64,000 bases of DNA from Litorimonas cladophorae (GCF_014652455.1 NZ_BMYV01000002.1:1-64000); one strand, 5' to 3'. Numbered from the stretch's first letter, positions 34,659-42,988 are shown. Made by a program: numbers and translations. Notes: a model not told the origin generated them from the sequence alone.

Positions 34659-34711
34659 ATTATCGGTTTGGGTGATCGCAACCTGTTTGGAGTGAATAGC
34701 TCCGCCTCCGT

Positions 34712-36121
34712 TTACCGCGCCAAAACCCCAACCAAGCTATTCCGCCCCGCTTCCGTAATCGTCACATCCACAATCTGCCCTATCAAATTTTCTGGGCCGT
34801 CGAAATGTGTGCCTGTTAGATAGGGTGAGCGACCGAAGAGTTGCCCGCCTTTGCGGCCCGCGCCTTCGACTAAGACCGAAAGCGTTTTCCCAATGAGGGA
34901 TTTATTATGGGCTTCTTGTTGGGTGTAGAGCAGCTCTTGCAGGCGCACGAGACGATCCTGTTTTACGTCTTCATCCACTTGGCGGTGCATGGACGCGCCG
35001 GGTGTGCCGGGACGGATGGAGTATTTGAAACTAAAGCTACTGGCGTAACCGATTTCTTCGACGCAGCGCATCGTCTCTTCGAAATCCAGTTCGGTTTCAC
35101 CCGGGAAGCCGACGATGAAATCACCTGAGAGCGCGATCTCTGGACGGGCGGTGCGGATTTTGGCGATCAGCTGTTTATAGTGATCATAGGTGTGATCGCG
35201 GTTCATCGCGCGCAGGATTTTATTACTGCCCGATTGGATCGGCAAATGCAGATAAGGCATGAGTTTCGGTTCTTCGCCAATCACGCGGATCAGTTCGTCA
35301 TCCATATCGCGCGGGTGCGAGGTCGTGAACCGAATACGGTCAATCCCACCAATCAAGGCGACGTGACGGATAAGCTGTCCGAGGCCCCACTGCGTCCCAT
35401 CGGGACCTTCAGCTATATAGGCATTTACGTTCTGCCCAATGAGCGTGATTTCACGCACGCCCTGCGCCGCGAGGCCACGGGCTTCGTCGACGATTTGTTG
35501 CACATTTCGGCTGACTTCTGCGCCGCGCGTATAGGGCACAACGCAGAAGGTGCAGAATTTATCGCAGCCTTCTTGAACGGTGAGGAACGCCGAGAACCCT
35601 TTGACGCTGCGGTGTTTTGGCAATTGATCAAATTTCTCAATCGTGTCGAATTCTGTTTCCAAAACTTCGCCAGAACTGCGGTGAACTTTCGCAATCATTT
35701 CCGGGAGTTTGTGATAGGTCTGCGGCCCCAAAACCATATCGACGACGGGGGCACGACGCATGATTTCGGCGCCCTCGGCTTGGGCAACACAGCCCGCGAC
35801 CGCGACTTTCATATCAGGTTTGTTTTGCTCTTTGTGTTTACGAATGCGGCCTAGCTCTGAATAGACTTTCTCGGCGGCTTTTTCTCTGATGTGGCAGGTG
35901 TTGAGAATAACCAAGTCCGCGTGGTCGGGCGTGTCGACAGGGGCATAGCCAATCGGGGCCAAGACATCGGCCATCCGTTCACTGTCATAGACATTCATTT
36001 GACAGCCATAGGTTTTGATGAAAACTTTTTTGGTATTTGCGGGCGCAATAACGTCGGGTTTGGCTGCGATGATCGCAGGGGTGTCGACGTCACGTGCCAC
36101 GTTTTTTTCGTGGGGTGACAT
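34712..36121 (-). CDS. miaB: tRNA-2-methylthio-N6-dimethylallyladenosine synthase
   Basis: A 469-residue radical-SAM enzyme that adds a methylthio group to i6A37 of tRNA. The N-terminal UPF0004 domain has [14 protein letters not shown] and two further cysteines (NTCHIRE and AGCVAQAEG). The radical-SAM cluster is [15 protein letters not shown], and a TRAM domain ends the protein. GGAG seven bases before the ATG at 36121 sets the start. The 3' end has a partial copy at 33464. miaB is separated from phoH by the accessory block. Confidence 0.96.
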   Translation of the reverse strand: MSPHEKNVARDVDTPAIIAAKPDVIAPANTKKVFIKTYGCQMNVYDSERMADVLAPIGYAPVDTPDHADLVILNTCHIREKAAEKVYSELGRIRKHKEQNKPDMKVAVAGCVAQAEGAEIMRRAPVVDMVLGPQTYHKLPEMIAKVHRSSGEVLETEFDTIEKFDQLPKHRSVKGFSAFLTVQEGCDKFCTFCVVPYTRGAEVSRNVQQIVDEARGLAAQGVREITLIGQNVNAYIAEGPDGTQWGLGQLIRHVALIGGIDRIRFTTSHPRDMDDELIRVIGEEPKLMPYLHLPIQSGSNKILRAMNRDHTYDHYKQLIAKIRTARPEIALSGDFIVGFPGETELDFEETMRCVEEIGYASSFSFKYSIRPGTPGASMHRQVDEDVKQDRLVRLQELLYTQQEAHNKSLIGKTLSVLVEGAGRKGGQLFGRSPYLTGTHFDGPENLIGQIVDVTITEAGRNSLVGVLAR

Positions 36122-36218
36122 AATAAGCTCCAATATGTGTTGGCGGGCCTATAGGCGCGCGGAGACGTTTGGGCAAGGTGATCTAGACAGAGCTTGCTTA
36201 ATGTGATTATATAACAAT

Positions 36219-36788
36219 ATGAAAGCGATCCTGCCACTTTGTCTTTTAGTCTACGTTCCGCAAATCAGCTTTGCGCAGATCAATTCAATGAGTCCGCCTG
36301 TTTGTGATTTAACCCCCAATAAGCGCGTTATCGCCGAAGTCGTGAGTGTGGAACGTCACGCGGAAGGCGATGTGAAATACAGCCTGCTTCAGATCGATAG
36401 TGTTTTCGGAATCGGTGAGTTTCGCGCAACGACGGAACCAAAAACAATGAAGGTCCGGCACGCCCATCGCGATTTCGAGCTCTTCGAAGGACAACATGTT
36501 TTGGATCTAAAGCGTACCCATTGCCGCGGAGAGTGGTATCTCGAACGCTCCTCTCATGGCGAAATCGTTAATATTGCCGAACGAACGCGACGAACAGAAA
36601 TTCAAAAGCTGAAAGAGGAGAGCTTTCAGTGTAACTGGCCTGTCGAACGTGAACTCTGCTATCAAAAAATCAACATGGCCTATCACGCCGAAATCTTTGT
36701 TGGTAGCTTTCAGCTGGATAACGCAGAGGTCTGCGAGCAATATATCCCCCAATATAATACAGAATTCCGTTATTCCCCGCGCCCGTAA
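36219..36788 (+). CDS. Secreted NTR/TIMP-like protein, copy 1
   Basis: A 189-residue exported protein with a signal peptide (cleavage likely after SFAQ). The mature part has the outline of an NTR/OB-type domain: VIAEVVSVERHAEGDVKYSLLQIDSVFGIGE, then paired strands and a Cys (KRTHCRGEW). Four or more cysteines suggest disulfides. It lacks the CxC start of its two neighbours but matches their spacing of strands. It reads outward from the miaB promoter region. The function is not known. Confidence 0.6.
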   Translation: MKAILPLCLLVYVPQISFAQINSMSPPVCDLTPNKRVIAEVVSVERHAEGDVKYSLLQIDSVFGIGEFRATTEPKTMKVRHAHRDFELFEGQHVLDLKRTHCRGEWYLERSSHGEIVNIAERTRRTEIQKLKEESFQCNWPVERELCYQKINMAYHAEIFVGSFQLDNAEVCEQYIPQYNTEFRYSPRP

Positions 36789-36806
36789 AGTAATTGGAAA
36801 ATAATT

Positions 36807-37391
36807 ATGAAATCAAATACCGCAATTTTGATCACCCTCCTCACCTTCGCTTTTTCTAGCGTAAGCTATGCCTGCTCATGTTCACAAGCAGGCGGTTGGG
36901 TTAGTAAATTTGCGGAAGGCAAAACTGTCGTTTGGGCGCGGCCCGTGCAGAGCACCTGGCTAAGCGACCAAAGTGGAAGGCCATCAAGCGGAAATGTCGA
37001 AACTCAATTTGAGGTCTTGGACGGATTTTCACGTATCTCTGAAACAACAATATCCGTTCGACATAGGAACGACGGCGCGGCTTGTGGTATCTATCCGACC
37101 TTAGGTCGTTCGGATTTAATCATCGCGTATGATTCAGGTAACTCACAAGAATATTTGGCCACTAATTCCTGCACGATGAATTCTATCGACCCGACCACAC
37201 TCATTAAATACCTCGAAACGGGTGAAGATACCTATGTGCCAAGTTTTTGGAAGTGTGAGCAGCAAAAGGATGACGGTATATCGCTTGAGGATAATTGTGA
37301 GTATCTTAGTGAGGAAGCAGAAAAGCAACGGCGTGATGATTACGTTGCATTTATAAAAAAGAAGCGTCTTGAACTCCGAACGGCACTCTAA
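36807..37391 (+). CDS. Secreted CxC-type NTR/TIMP-like protein, copy 2
   Basis: A 194-residue exported protein. The signal peptide ends in VSYA, so the mature protein would begin CSCSQAGG. A Cys-x-Cys at the mature N-terminus is the hallmark of TIMP-like domains, where it chelates the zinc of metalloproteases. Further cysteines (GAACGIY, TNSCTM, WKCEQQ, DNCEY) suit a disulfide-bonded fold. The stop codon lies inside a repeated copy of the neighbouring zincin gene's end, so the C-terminus may have been altered by the duplication. Confidence 0.62.
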   Translation: MKSNTAILITLLTFAFSSVSYACSCSQAGGWVSKFAEGKTVVWARPVQSTWLSDQSGRPSSGNVETQFEVLDGFSRISETTISVRHRNDGAACGIYPTLGRSDLIIAYDSGNSQEYLATNSCTMNSIDPTTLIKYLETGEDTYVPSFWKCEQQKDDGISLEDNCEYLSEEAEKQRRDDYVAFIKKKRLELRTAL

Positions 37392-37418
37392 CCCGCAACG
37401 CTTCAACCTGATCCGTAA
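37382..37418 (-). repeat. Partial copy of the 3' end of the zincin-like gene
   Basis: GGCACTCTAACCCGCAACGC at 37382-37401 is identical to 38009-38028, and similarity continues to about 37418. Read on the minus strand it gives DQVEALRVRVP, against DEVEALRVRVP at the end of the zincin-like protein. It marks a duplication that includes the secreted-protein gene between the copies. Confidence 0.8.
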
Positions 37419-37462
37419 CCATAATGATCTGCACAAGGCCGCCTTTATTGAGAAGGAATAAA

Positions 37463-37999
37463 ATGCGCTTTATCGCACTCTTCATCATTTTTCTGCTTCA
37501 CCCAACTTTGGCGTGGGCCTGTAGTTGCTCGGAAGATCGCTCCATGTCTGAAATCGTGACAGAAGGCGCGGTTGTAGTTTTGGCTTCTCCAGTAGGCGGT
37601 GGGTTCCAAAGCGAATGGAATAGTGGAATTTATCCCAATCGCCTCAAGATCTGGAAAACTTATGTAGGTGAATCATCGGAATACGAAACTATACAAATTC
37701 ATCGCGGCTCAACATGCGCAGCTAGTTTTCCGAGAAGCCAAATTTCTTTAATTGTCGTCCATAGAAATATATCGGGTGATTTGCAGTCCAATATCTGTTC
37801 GGATGGTGGATACACGAATGAGCAATGGAAAACATATTTCAAGACTGGTGAAGAGACACCACCTCGCGACATGTGTTTCATGGATATAAAAAATGCTTTT
37901 GATGAAGAGGAATTCTTAGGGAAAGCCTTCAAACTCAGTCGCCCTGAATGCGGAGTTCATCTTGATGATTATGTCAGACGATACACACGAAACCCCTAA
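37463..37999 (+). CDS. Secreted CxC-type NTR/TIMP-like protein, copy 3
   Basis: A 178-residue exported protein. AAGGA six bases before the ATG at 37463 sets the start. The signal peptide ends in LAWA, giving a mature protein that begins CSCSED, as in copy 2. Matching features include the AVVVLASPVGG strand, HRGSTCAASF and SNICSDGG. It is A/T-rich (20 G/C in 37741-37800). The stop overlaps the end of the convergent zincin-like gene by four bases. It is a likely paralogue of copy 2 made by tandem duplication. Confidence 0.66.
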   Translation: MRFIALFIIFLLHPTLAWACSCSEDRSMSEIVTEGAVVVLASPVGGGFQSEWNSGIYPNRLKIWKTYVGESSEYETIQIHRGSTCAASFPRSQISLIVVHRNISGDLQSNICSDGGYTNEQWKTYFKTGEETPPRDMCFMDIKNAFDEEEFLGKAFKLSRPECGVHLDDYVRRYTRNP

Positions 38000-38784
38000 T
38001 CCGCCAATGGCACTCTAACCCGCAACGCCTCTACCTCATCCATATTTTTATCTAGCTGCCGCCAGGCTTTTTTCAACATTTTCCGCAAGCGCGGTTTTAG
38101 ATGCGGCGTGGCCGTTTCCTTTGGCATATTTTTAATCCGCATAAATAACGCGGTGGCGAAGACCATGTCGGCTTCGGGGAGGTAACCTGCGCCTTGGGCT
38201 TGCCAGCCTTGCGTATCGGCATTCGTGAATTGCGAAAATTCGAACCGCGTATTGGCGAGGAAAACACCATAGCCGAGGAAGATCGCCGTGAGGTCGGTGA
38301 ACAGCTCATAAAGCTCTGGCTCGATTTCCAATTGCGCTTTCGCCCGCGTATGCAGCGCGTGAGACAGTTCATGCGCAAAAGTTGCGATCAATTGCGCGGG
38401 CTTGTTCTCTAGGCCCAGATCATATCGAATAATCTCGCGCGGATTTCCAACTTTCGAAGGAATAAGCTGATAGGTGCCACAGGCCGTGTCGCCCGTTGTT
38501 TCGACCATCGCCAAACCGCCGAGCGACGCATCGGGGCGGCCTGATTTACCCTCAAGCTCAAAGATATCGCCTTCGTTGAACCCACATTGGGCTTTGACTA
38601 AACGGAAAATATGGTCGGCTTGCGTTGGGGAAAGCGCGTCAATTTCTGGAAAGAAGTCTGGGGTCGGCAGAATTAACGGGCTGTCGGCGAGCGCAGGCTT
38701 CGTTTCGAAATTATCAATCAGCCACGCAAAGCCATCAAATTGCCATTCGGCCACGTCTGGGTCGATGAGATTACGGGAGAACAT
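37996..38784 (-). CDS. Zincin-like metalloprotease, HExxH motif
   Basis: A 262-residue protein with FAHELSHALH (HExxH, about residues 144-153) followed about 20 residues later by ELFTDLTAIFLGYGVF, where a third zinc ligand could lie. It has no signal peptide or membrane helix, so it seems cytoplasmic. The ATG at 38784 is used because the frame upstream overlaps fur in a basic, non-protein-like stretch. I do not recognise a named family. It lies 28 bases after fur on the same strand and may share its transcript. Confidence 0.72.
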   Translation of the reverse strand: MFSRNLIDPDVAEWQFDGFAWLIDNFETKPALADSPLILPTPDFFPEIDALSPTQADHIFRLVKAQCGFNEGDIFELEGKSGRPDASLGGLAMVETTGDTACGTYQLIPSKVGNPREIIRYDLGLENKPAQLIATFAHELSHALHTRAKAQLEIEPELYELFTDLTAIFLGYGVFLANTRFEFSQFTNADTQGWQAQGAGYLPEADMVFATALFMRIKNMPKETATPHLKPRLRKMLKKAWRQLDKNMDEVEALRVRVPLAD

Positions 38785-38812
38785 GATGTCAACGGCCGGT
38801 TGGCGTCCGGGC

Positions 38813-39223
38813 TTAGGTTTTGATCTTACGCCCGTAGAGCTCCATGCGGTGATCGACGAGTTCATAGCCGAGTTTTTCCGCGATTTTCTTTTGTAGCTCT
38901 TCGATCTCTTCATTGACGAATTCGATGACGTCACCCGAATGGACATCAATCAGGTGATCGTGATGTTCGCCTTCGGCGAGTTCATAGCGCGCCCGACCAT
39001 CGCGGAAATCATGGGTTTCGATGATACCGGCTTCGTCAAACAAGCGCACGGTGCGGTAAACTGTTGCGAGTGAAATTTTCGGATCATGCTGGCTGGCACG
39101 GGTGTAAACTTCCTCGGCATCAGGGTGGTCTGTGGCTTCGGAGAGGACTTTGGCAATAATGCGCCGTTGTTCCGTCATGCGGAGGCCGCGTTCAATACAT
39201 CGAGTTTCAAGAATACTGGTCAT
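38813..39223 (-). CDS. fur: Ferric uptake regulator Fur
   Basis: A 136-residue metal-sensing repressor. The DNA-binding domain (about 8-80) has RMTEQRRIIAKVL and ISLATVYRTVRLFDEAGII. The metal region has EHHDHLIDVHSGDVIEF. It lacks the C-terminal CxxC pairs of some Fur proteins, as do many alphaproteobacterial Fur proteins. Two boxes of the 7-1-7 type upstream of bfr and bfd in this window are possible targets. It sits in the conserved order tsaB–rimI–fur–miaB. Confidence 0.92.
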   Translation of the reverse strand: MTSILETRCIERGLRMTEQRRIIAKVLSEATDHPDAEEVYTRASQHDPKISLATVYRTVRLFDEAGIIETHDFRDGRARYELAEGEHHDHLIDVHSGDVIEFVNEEIEELQKKIAEKLGYELVDHRMELYGRKIKT

Positions 39224-39277
39224 AAGGGTTAATAGGGTGAGAGAGCCCCGCCGTCTAGCGCCTTCGGACGATAGGTT

Positions 39278-39742
39278 TCATCCAGAGCCTGTGAGTTTTC
39301 GGGAGAGCGTCAGCGCCGCGACCCGTCCACCCGCGCGGCGATAATATCCCGGACGTCGCCCCATCGGGATAAATCCTGTGCTGCGGTAGAGCGCGATCGC
39401 GGGCGCGTTGTCTTCGGCGACCTCTAAGAACAGATCCGTTACGCCACGCGCTTCTAGCTCTGAGATCGCAAGGTCCAATAAAGCGCGGCCCAACCCTGTG
39501 CGACGGGCAGACGGCGCGGTGGCAATTGTCAAAATCTCAGCTTGGTCCATAACAACGGAGAGAATGATGAAAGCCGCTAGATCGTCTTCACTATCCAATC
39601 CGAAGCAAAGATCTTTCTGGCAATGCGTCGCCATTTCCAAAGCATCCCATCCTCCGCTCCCGTGGGGTGGGGCAAAACTCTGCGCGTGAATGGTGGCCAT
39701 GTCGCGCGCGTCTTGAGCGCCTAGACGCCGCAAAGTCATCAA
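39278..39742 (-). CDS. rimI: Ribosomal protein bS18 alanine N-acetyltransferase RimI-like
   Basis: A 154-residue GNAT acetyltransferase. The acetyl-CoA loop is ATAPSARRTGLGRALL, and the later EVAEDNAPAIALYRSTGF is typical of RimI. RimI acetylates the N-terminus of bS18. The gene overlaps tsaB by four bases, which is its usual partner, so translation is probably coupled. Assignment rests on both sequence and neighbour. Confidence 0.88.
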   Translation of the reverse strand: MMTLRRLGAQDARDMATIHAQSFAPPHGSGGWDALEMATHCQKDLCFGLDSEDDLAAFIILSVVMDQAEILTIATAPSARRTGLGRALLDLAISELEARGVTDLFLEVAEDNAPAIALYRSTGFIPMGRRPGYYRRAGGRVAALTLSRKLTGSG

Positions 39743-40335
39743 AGCGATTTTCCGCCGGGGAGTTTCGCATCAGGACCGCGCGAATAAAGCGGTTCAGCGG
39801 GGAAGTCTTCGGGGTCGCGGTCTATTGCCAGCCATGCGAGGATACGGGTATCGACTTTAGCATCATGAACGATTTGAATGTTTTGGTCGGCTTGGGTCTG
39901 CGCCAACATTTCTTTGAGCATGGCGCGCGGTGGAGATTTGGGCGATCCGTTTTCATAAAGCCCATAGAAAAACTCGCCCCGGCGGACGTCTTGTTGCACG
40001 GCAACACGTCGGGTGGCTTCGGGGTCAAGGCCTCTCGCCGTCAGTTCTAAGGCGTCGATTCCGACCACAGGCAAACCGCGCGGTAGCGCAAACCCTAGCG
40101 CAAAAGAGAGTGCGACCCGCAAACCCGTAAAACTGCCTGGACCCGTACAAACGGCGAGGCGGTCCACATCACCGGGCTTTAAATTCGCGACATCAAAAAC
40201 TTCTGCCACCATACCTGCGAGGACTTCGGCATGGCCACGGCCAATCTTGCGGCTGATATGGGCGCAGATAATCGCATCATCCACGAGGGAGACAGAGCAG
40301 TCAGGACCCGTCGTATCGAGGCCAAGAACCAACAT
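39739..40335 (-). CDS. tsaB: tRNA threonylcarbamoyladenosine biosynthesis protein TsaB
   Basis: A 198-residue ASKHA-fold protein that scaffolds TsaD and TsaE in making t6A37 of tRNA. Seen: LGLDTTGPDCSVSLVDD at the start and VCTGPGSFTGLRVALSFALG (about residues 62-81). The C-terminus is shorter than in E. coli, as is common. It is followed in the operon by rimI and preceded by the NifU-like gene six bases away. Confidence 0.92.
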   Translation of the reverse strand: MLVLGLDTTGPDCSVSLVDDAIICAHISRKIGRGHAEVLAGMVAEVFDVANLKPGDVDRLAVCTGPGSFTGLRVALSFALGFALPRGLPVVGIDALELTARGLDPEATRRVAVQQDVRRGEFFYGLYENGSPKSPPRAMLKEMLAQTQADQNIQIVHDAKVDTRILAWLAIDRDPEDFPAEPLYSRGPDAKLPGGKSL

Positions 40336-40341
40336 TGGCGT

Positions 40342-40920
40342 TTAGGCCACAGCCTGTTCAACGCCATTCACTTCGGGAACGTAGTGTTTCAGCAGGTTTT
40401 CGATACCGTGTTTGAGTGTCATCGTTGAAGACGGGCAGCCCGCACAGGCGCCGCGCATTTCCAGATAGACCATACCGTCAGCATCATCGAAATGTTTGAA
40501 AACAATATCGCCACCGTCCTGCGCCACAGCAGGCCGTACGCGCAATTCGATCAACTCTTTAATTTGCTCAACAATTTCGAGGGTTTCACCTTCATAGACG
40601 CGCTCTTCAACTTCGCCTGCTTGCAGCTGATCTAAGAGCGGTGTGCCACCTGCGACATAGAAATCCATGATCGCGCCAAGCACGGCGGGTTTCAGGTGTT
40701 TCCATTGCGCGTCTTCGCCGCGCGTCACGGAAATATAATCATTCCCGAAAAAGACGCGGTGCACGTCAGGAATCATGAACAACATCTCGGCCATGGGCGC
40801 ATCGGCAATGTCGTCACCGCGCGTATATTCGCGCACGCGACCTTCAGCGCCAACAACCTCTTTACCAGGAAGGAATTTCAACGTCGCCGGATTCGGCGTA
40901 TCTTCGGTTTGAATAAACAT
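40342..40920 (-). CDS. NifU-like iron–sulfur scaffold protein
   Basis: A 192-residue protein. The N-terminal Nfu domain starts MFIQTEDTPNPATLKFLPG, and the C-terminal NifU domain has the cluster-binding CAGCPSS (CxxC). Such Nfu proteins carry Fe-S clusters to target enzymes such as MiaB. The ATG at 40920 is fixed by this conserved start; the frame upstream is leader. It opens the run NifU–tsaB–rimI–fur. Confidence 0.93.
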   Translation of the reverse strand: MFIQTEDTPNPATLKFLPGKEVVGAEGRVREYTRGDDIADAPMAEMLFMIPDVHRVFFGNDYISVTRGEDAQWKHLKPAVLGAIMDFYVAGGTPLLDQLQAGEVEERVYEGETLEIVEQIKELIELRVRPAVAQDGGDIVFKHFDDADGMVYLEMRGACAGCPSSTMTLKHGIENLLKHYVPEVNGVEQAVA

Positions 40921-40997
40921 AAGCGCTATTTGGGACAGCTGCGTGCGATACGCAAGGCGCATTGACCACATGTCACGGAACCGTGCATGAATGGGCC

Positions 40998-41999
40998 ATG
41001 ATGCTCCGTTGCCCCAAATTTGATTTTCGAACCCTGCTGTGCGGTTCAATCTGCATGGCTTTGGTCGGCTGCGCAGGTCTGGACACGCGCCTGCCCGAGA
41101 TTAGCGCACCGGATTTAGCCGCAGAAACACAAATGCAAGAAACAACGGCCCTGCGCCAAATAGAAGACAAGTCAGAGCGCCTTCTTCGCGTTGGCTGGCC
41201 TATATTGACCGCAAATGTGGAACTCTGCCCAAAATCCCGTCCCGCCATCGGCGTGAAAATGCATAGTCTGAAATCCTACCCAAAAAGATTACGGTCCTCC
41301 GCAGGTCGCGTTCTAGGCGCAGATGACACTCAACGCGTTTTGCACATAACCAAAGGCAGCCCGGCAGATGTGTCAGGGCTCCAGCGCGGTGACATCATCT
41401 TAGACGATGACGGCCAAACGGCTGAGCTGGATTCAGAAGCTTGGAGCGAGTTCCTACGTGACAATACGCTAAATATTCGACGTGGAACAGAAACGCTTTC
41501 CGTCGCTATCGACCCCGTTTCCGTCTGCGATTATGCGCTAAAGCTGTCCAGCAGCGGAGCAATCAACGCCTATGCCGATGGCAGGAACATCACGATGACG
41601 ACCGCGATGATGGATTTTGTAGAGAGTGATGAAGAATTGGCCCTCATCATCGGCCATGAGTTGGGGCACAATACCATGGGTCACATCCGCAAGATTGTGG
41701 GCAATTTTATCTTCAGTTTTGGCGGGACGCGCTACACACGACCCTTTGAGAGTGAGGCGGACTATGTGGGTCTTTATTATCTCAAGCGCGCGGGATATTC
41801 GACACAAGGCGTTGAAGATTTCTGGCGTCGGCTCGCGAAAGTCTCCCCCAAAAGCATAAATCGCGCCAAGTCCCATCCAACATTTCCAGATCGTTATTTG
41901 CGTATCCAAGCGAGTCGTGATGAAATTGAAGCCAAGCAATCCGAAGGGAAACCCTTGCTTCCCAATTTCAAAAATGGAGCCAGTCCATCCGGTACATAA
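40998..41999 (+). CDS. PDZ–M48 metallopeptidase lipoprotein, copy 1
   Basis: A 333-residue lipoprotein. The signal peptide ends in the lipobox LVGC (Cys25). A helical stretch follows, then a PDZ domain (about 95-175) flanked by Cys77 (ELCPKSRP) and Cys177 (SVCDY). Last comes an M48 domain with HELGH at 220-224 and ESEADYVGLYYLKRAGY supplying the third zinc ligand. It resembles the envelope proteases of the Oma1/LoiP/BepA group, but with PDZ placed before the catalytic domain. It is probably a periplasmic quality-control protease. Its stop overlaps the start of copy 2. Confidence 0.85.
   Translation: MMLRCPKFDFRTLLCGSICMALVGCAGLDTRLPEISAPDLAAETQMQETTALRQIEDKSERLLRVGWPILTANVELCPKSRPAIGVKMHSLKSYPKRLRSSAGRVLGADDTQRVLHITKGSPADVSGLQRGDIILDDDGQTAELDSEAWSEFLRDNTLNIRRGTETLSVAIDPVSVCDYALKLSSSGAINAYADGRNITMTTAMMDFVESDEELALIIGHELGHNTMGHIRKIVGNFIFSFGGTRYTRPFESEADYVGLYYLKRAGYSTQGVEDFWRRLAKVSPKSINRAKSHPTFPDRYLRIQASRDEIEAKQSEGKPLLPNFKNGASPSGT
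41976..41989 (+). promoter_or_regulatory. Shine-Dalgarno sequence placing an ATC start codon
   Basis: GGAG at 41976-41979 is followed by seven bases and ATC at 41987-41989. This ATC is in frame with the second PDZ–M48 gene. Starting there gives a textbook lipoprotein signal peptide, while the first normal start codon in frame (ATG at 42101) lies 94 residues' worth of frame before the PDZ core but after the lipobox and would discard the signal peptide altogether. Confidence 0.68.
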
Positions 42000-42985
42000 G
42001 CTTAATTCTCGGCGCGCTCTCAGTTGCAACGCTCATCTCGGCCTGCGCAAAGCATGAGGCTTCGGCGCAAGACCTGTCCGAAATCCAGACCGTCAGTATC
42101 ATGTCTCCGACGTCACCCAGGCCCGATGATACGACTTTCGAGCAGGTTCTGGCTGAGTATCAAGCTTTTAACCGTCGCCTCTCGCGCGTCGCCGCGCCCT
42201 TACGAATTGCCAATGCTTCACTGTGTCCTGACAATATTCGGGACCCCGGTTTTTACACGCATCGCTTGGAAGATTACCCAGAAACGATCCGTCCTATGGC
42301 GGAAATTATGCTGGGGCTGGAAAGCAAAGGGCTGTTCATTCGCGAAGTGCGGGCCGGGTCATCAGCCGAGGCGCAACGCTTGGAACCTGGCGATCAGATT
42401 TTGTCGGTAAATGAAAACCCGATCAGCTCCGACCCAATCATGGACACCTATAATCGGGCGGTTCTGCGCAATGGGTTTGATAGTGTGCTGTCCAAAGTTA
42501 AAGTTCGAACCACGGAAGGGCGTGAATATACGGCGCGCATTCGCCCTCAGACGGCGTGCGATATTCCAGCGAAGGTCGTGTTTTCAGAGCGCATGAATGG
42601 ACATACAGATGGTCGCGAAGTTTTAATCACCTCCGCATTGATGAGTTCTGTGCCCGATGACACGAACCTTGCCCTCGTGATCGCGCATGAAATGGGCCAC
42701 GTGATTGCGGGCCATGTCCATCAACCCCAAAGTCAGGCGTTAGAGTTAGAAGCTGACCGTATGGCACTCGTCTTAATGGCGCGAAGTGGATATGATGTGA
42801 CCGACGCCGTGGCCTATTGGGAGCGCGCGGCCCATCCACACCACGGCGGCACAGCAGATGATAGCTCCCACCCCAGCACAGTAACGCGCTATGAGAATTT
42901 TCAATCGGAACTCACGCGCATCCAAAAGATACAAAAACAATCTCGGAAGAACGCCGAGCCCTTCCGAAATCTTTCGTTTAATTAG
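41987..42985 (+). CDS. PDZ–M48 metallopeptidase lipoprotein, copy 2, apparent ATC start
   Basis: A 332-residue protein if begun at the ATC at 41987. Residues 1-20 then read MR, a hydrophobic run and the lipobox ISAC (Cys20). The layout copies the upstream gene: Cys80 (SLCPDN), a PDZ domain (RAGSSAEAQRLEPGDQILSVNENP), Cys191 (TACDIP) and an M48 domain with HEMGH at 234-238 and ELEADRMALVLMARSGY. The first conventional start, ATG 42101, would give a 294-residue protein with no signal peptide, unlike its paralogue. The two genes overlap by 13 bases and form one operon. Confidence 0.8.
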   Translation: MRYISLILGALSVATLISACAKHEASAQDLSEIQTVSIMSPTSPRPDDTTFEQVLAEYQAFNRRLSRVAAPLRIANASLCPDNIRDPGFYTHRLEDYPETIRPMAEIMLGLESKGLFIREVRAGSSAEAQRLEPGDQILSVNENPISSDPIMDTYNRAVLRNGFDSVLSKVKVRTTEGREYTARIRPQTACDIPAKVVFSERMNGHTDGREVLITSALMSSVPDDTNLALVIAHEMGHVIAGHVHQPQSQALELEADRMALVLMARSGYDVTDAVAYWERAAHPHHGGTADDSSHPSTVTRYENFQSELTRIQKIQKQSRKNAEPFRNLSFN

Positions 42986-42988
42986 ACT

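Noticed and set aside
29177-34711. A complete restriction-modification or phage-defence system
   Set aside because: Only an Mrr-type nuclease is recognisable; no methyltransferase, helicase, specificity subunit or integrase is present.
36219-38784. Inhibitor–protease pair formed by the TIMP-like proteins and the adjacent zincin
   Set aside because: The zincin has no signal peptide while the others are exported, so they should not meet; kept only as a question about other proteases.
38785-38949. N-terminal extension of the zincin-like protein into fur
   Set aside because: The extra residues are a basic, Ser/Lys-rich shadow of the fur frame; the ATG at 38784 suits better.
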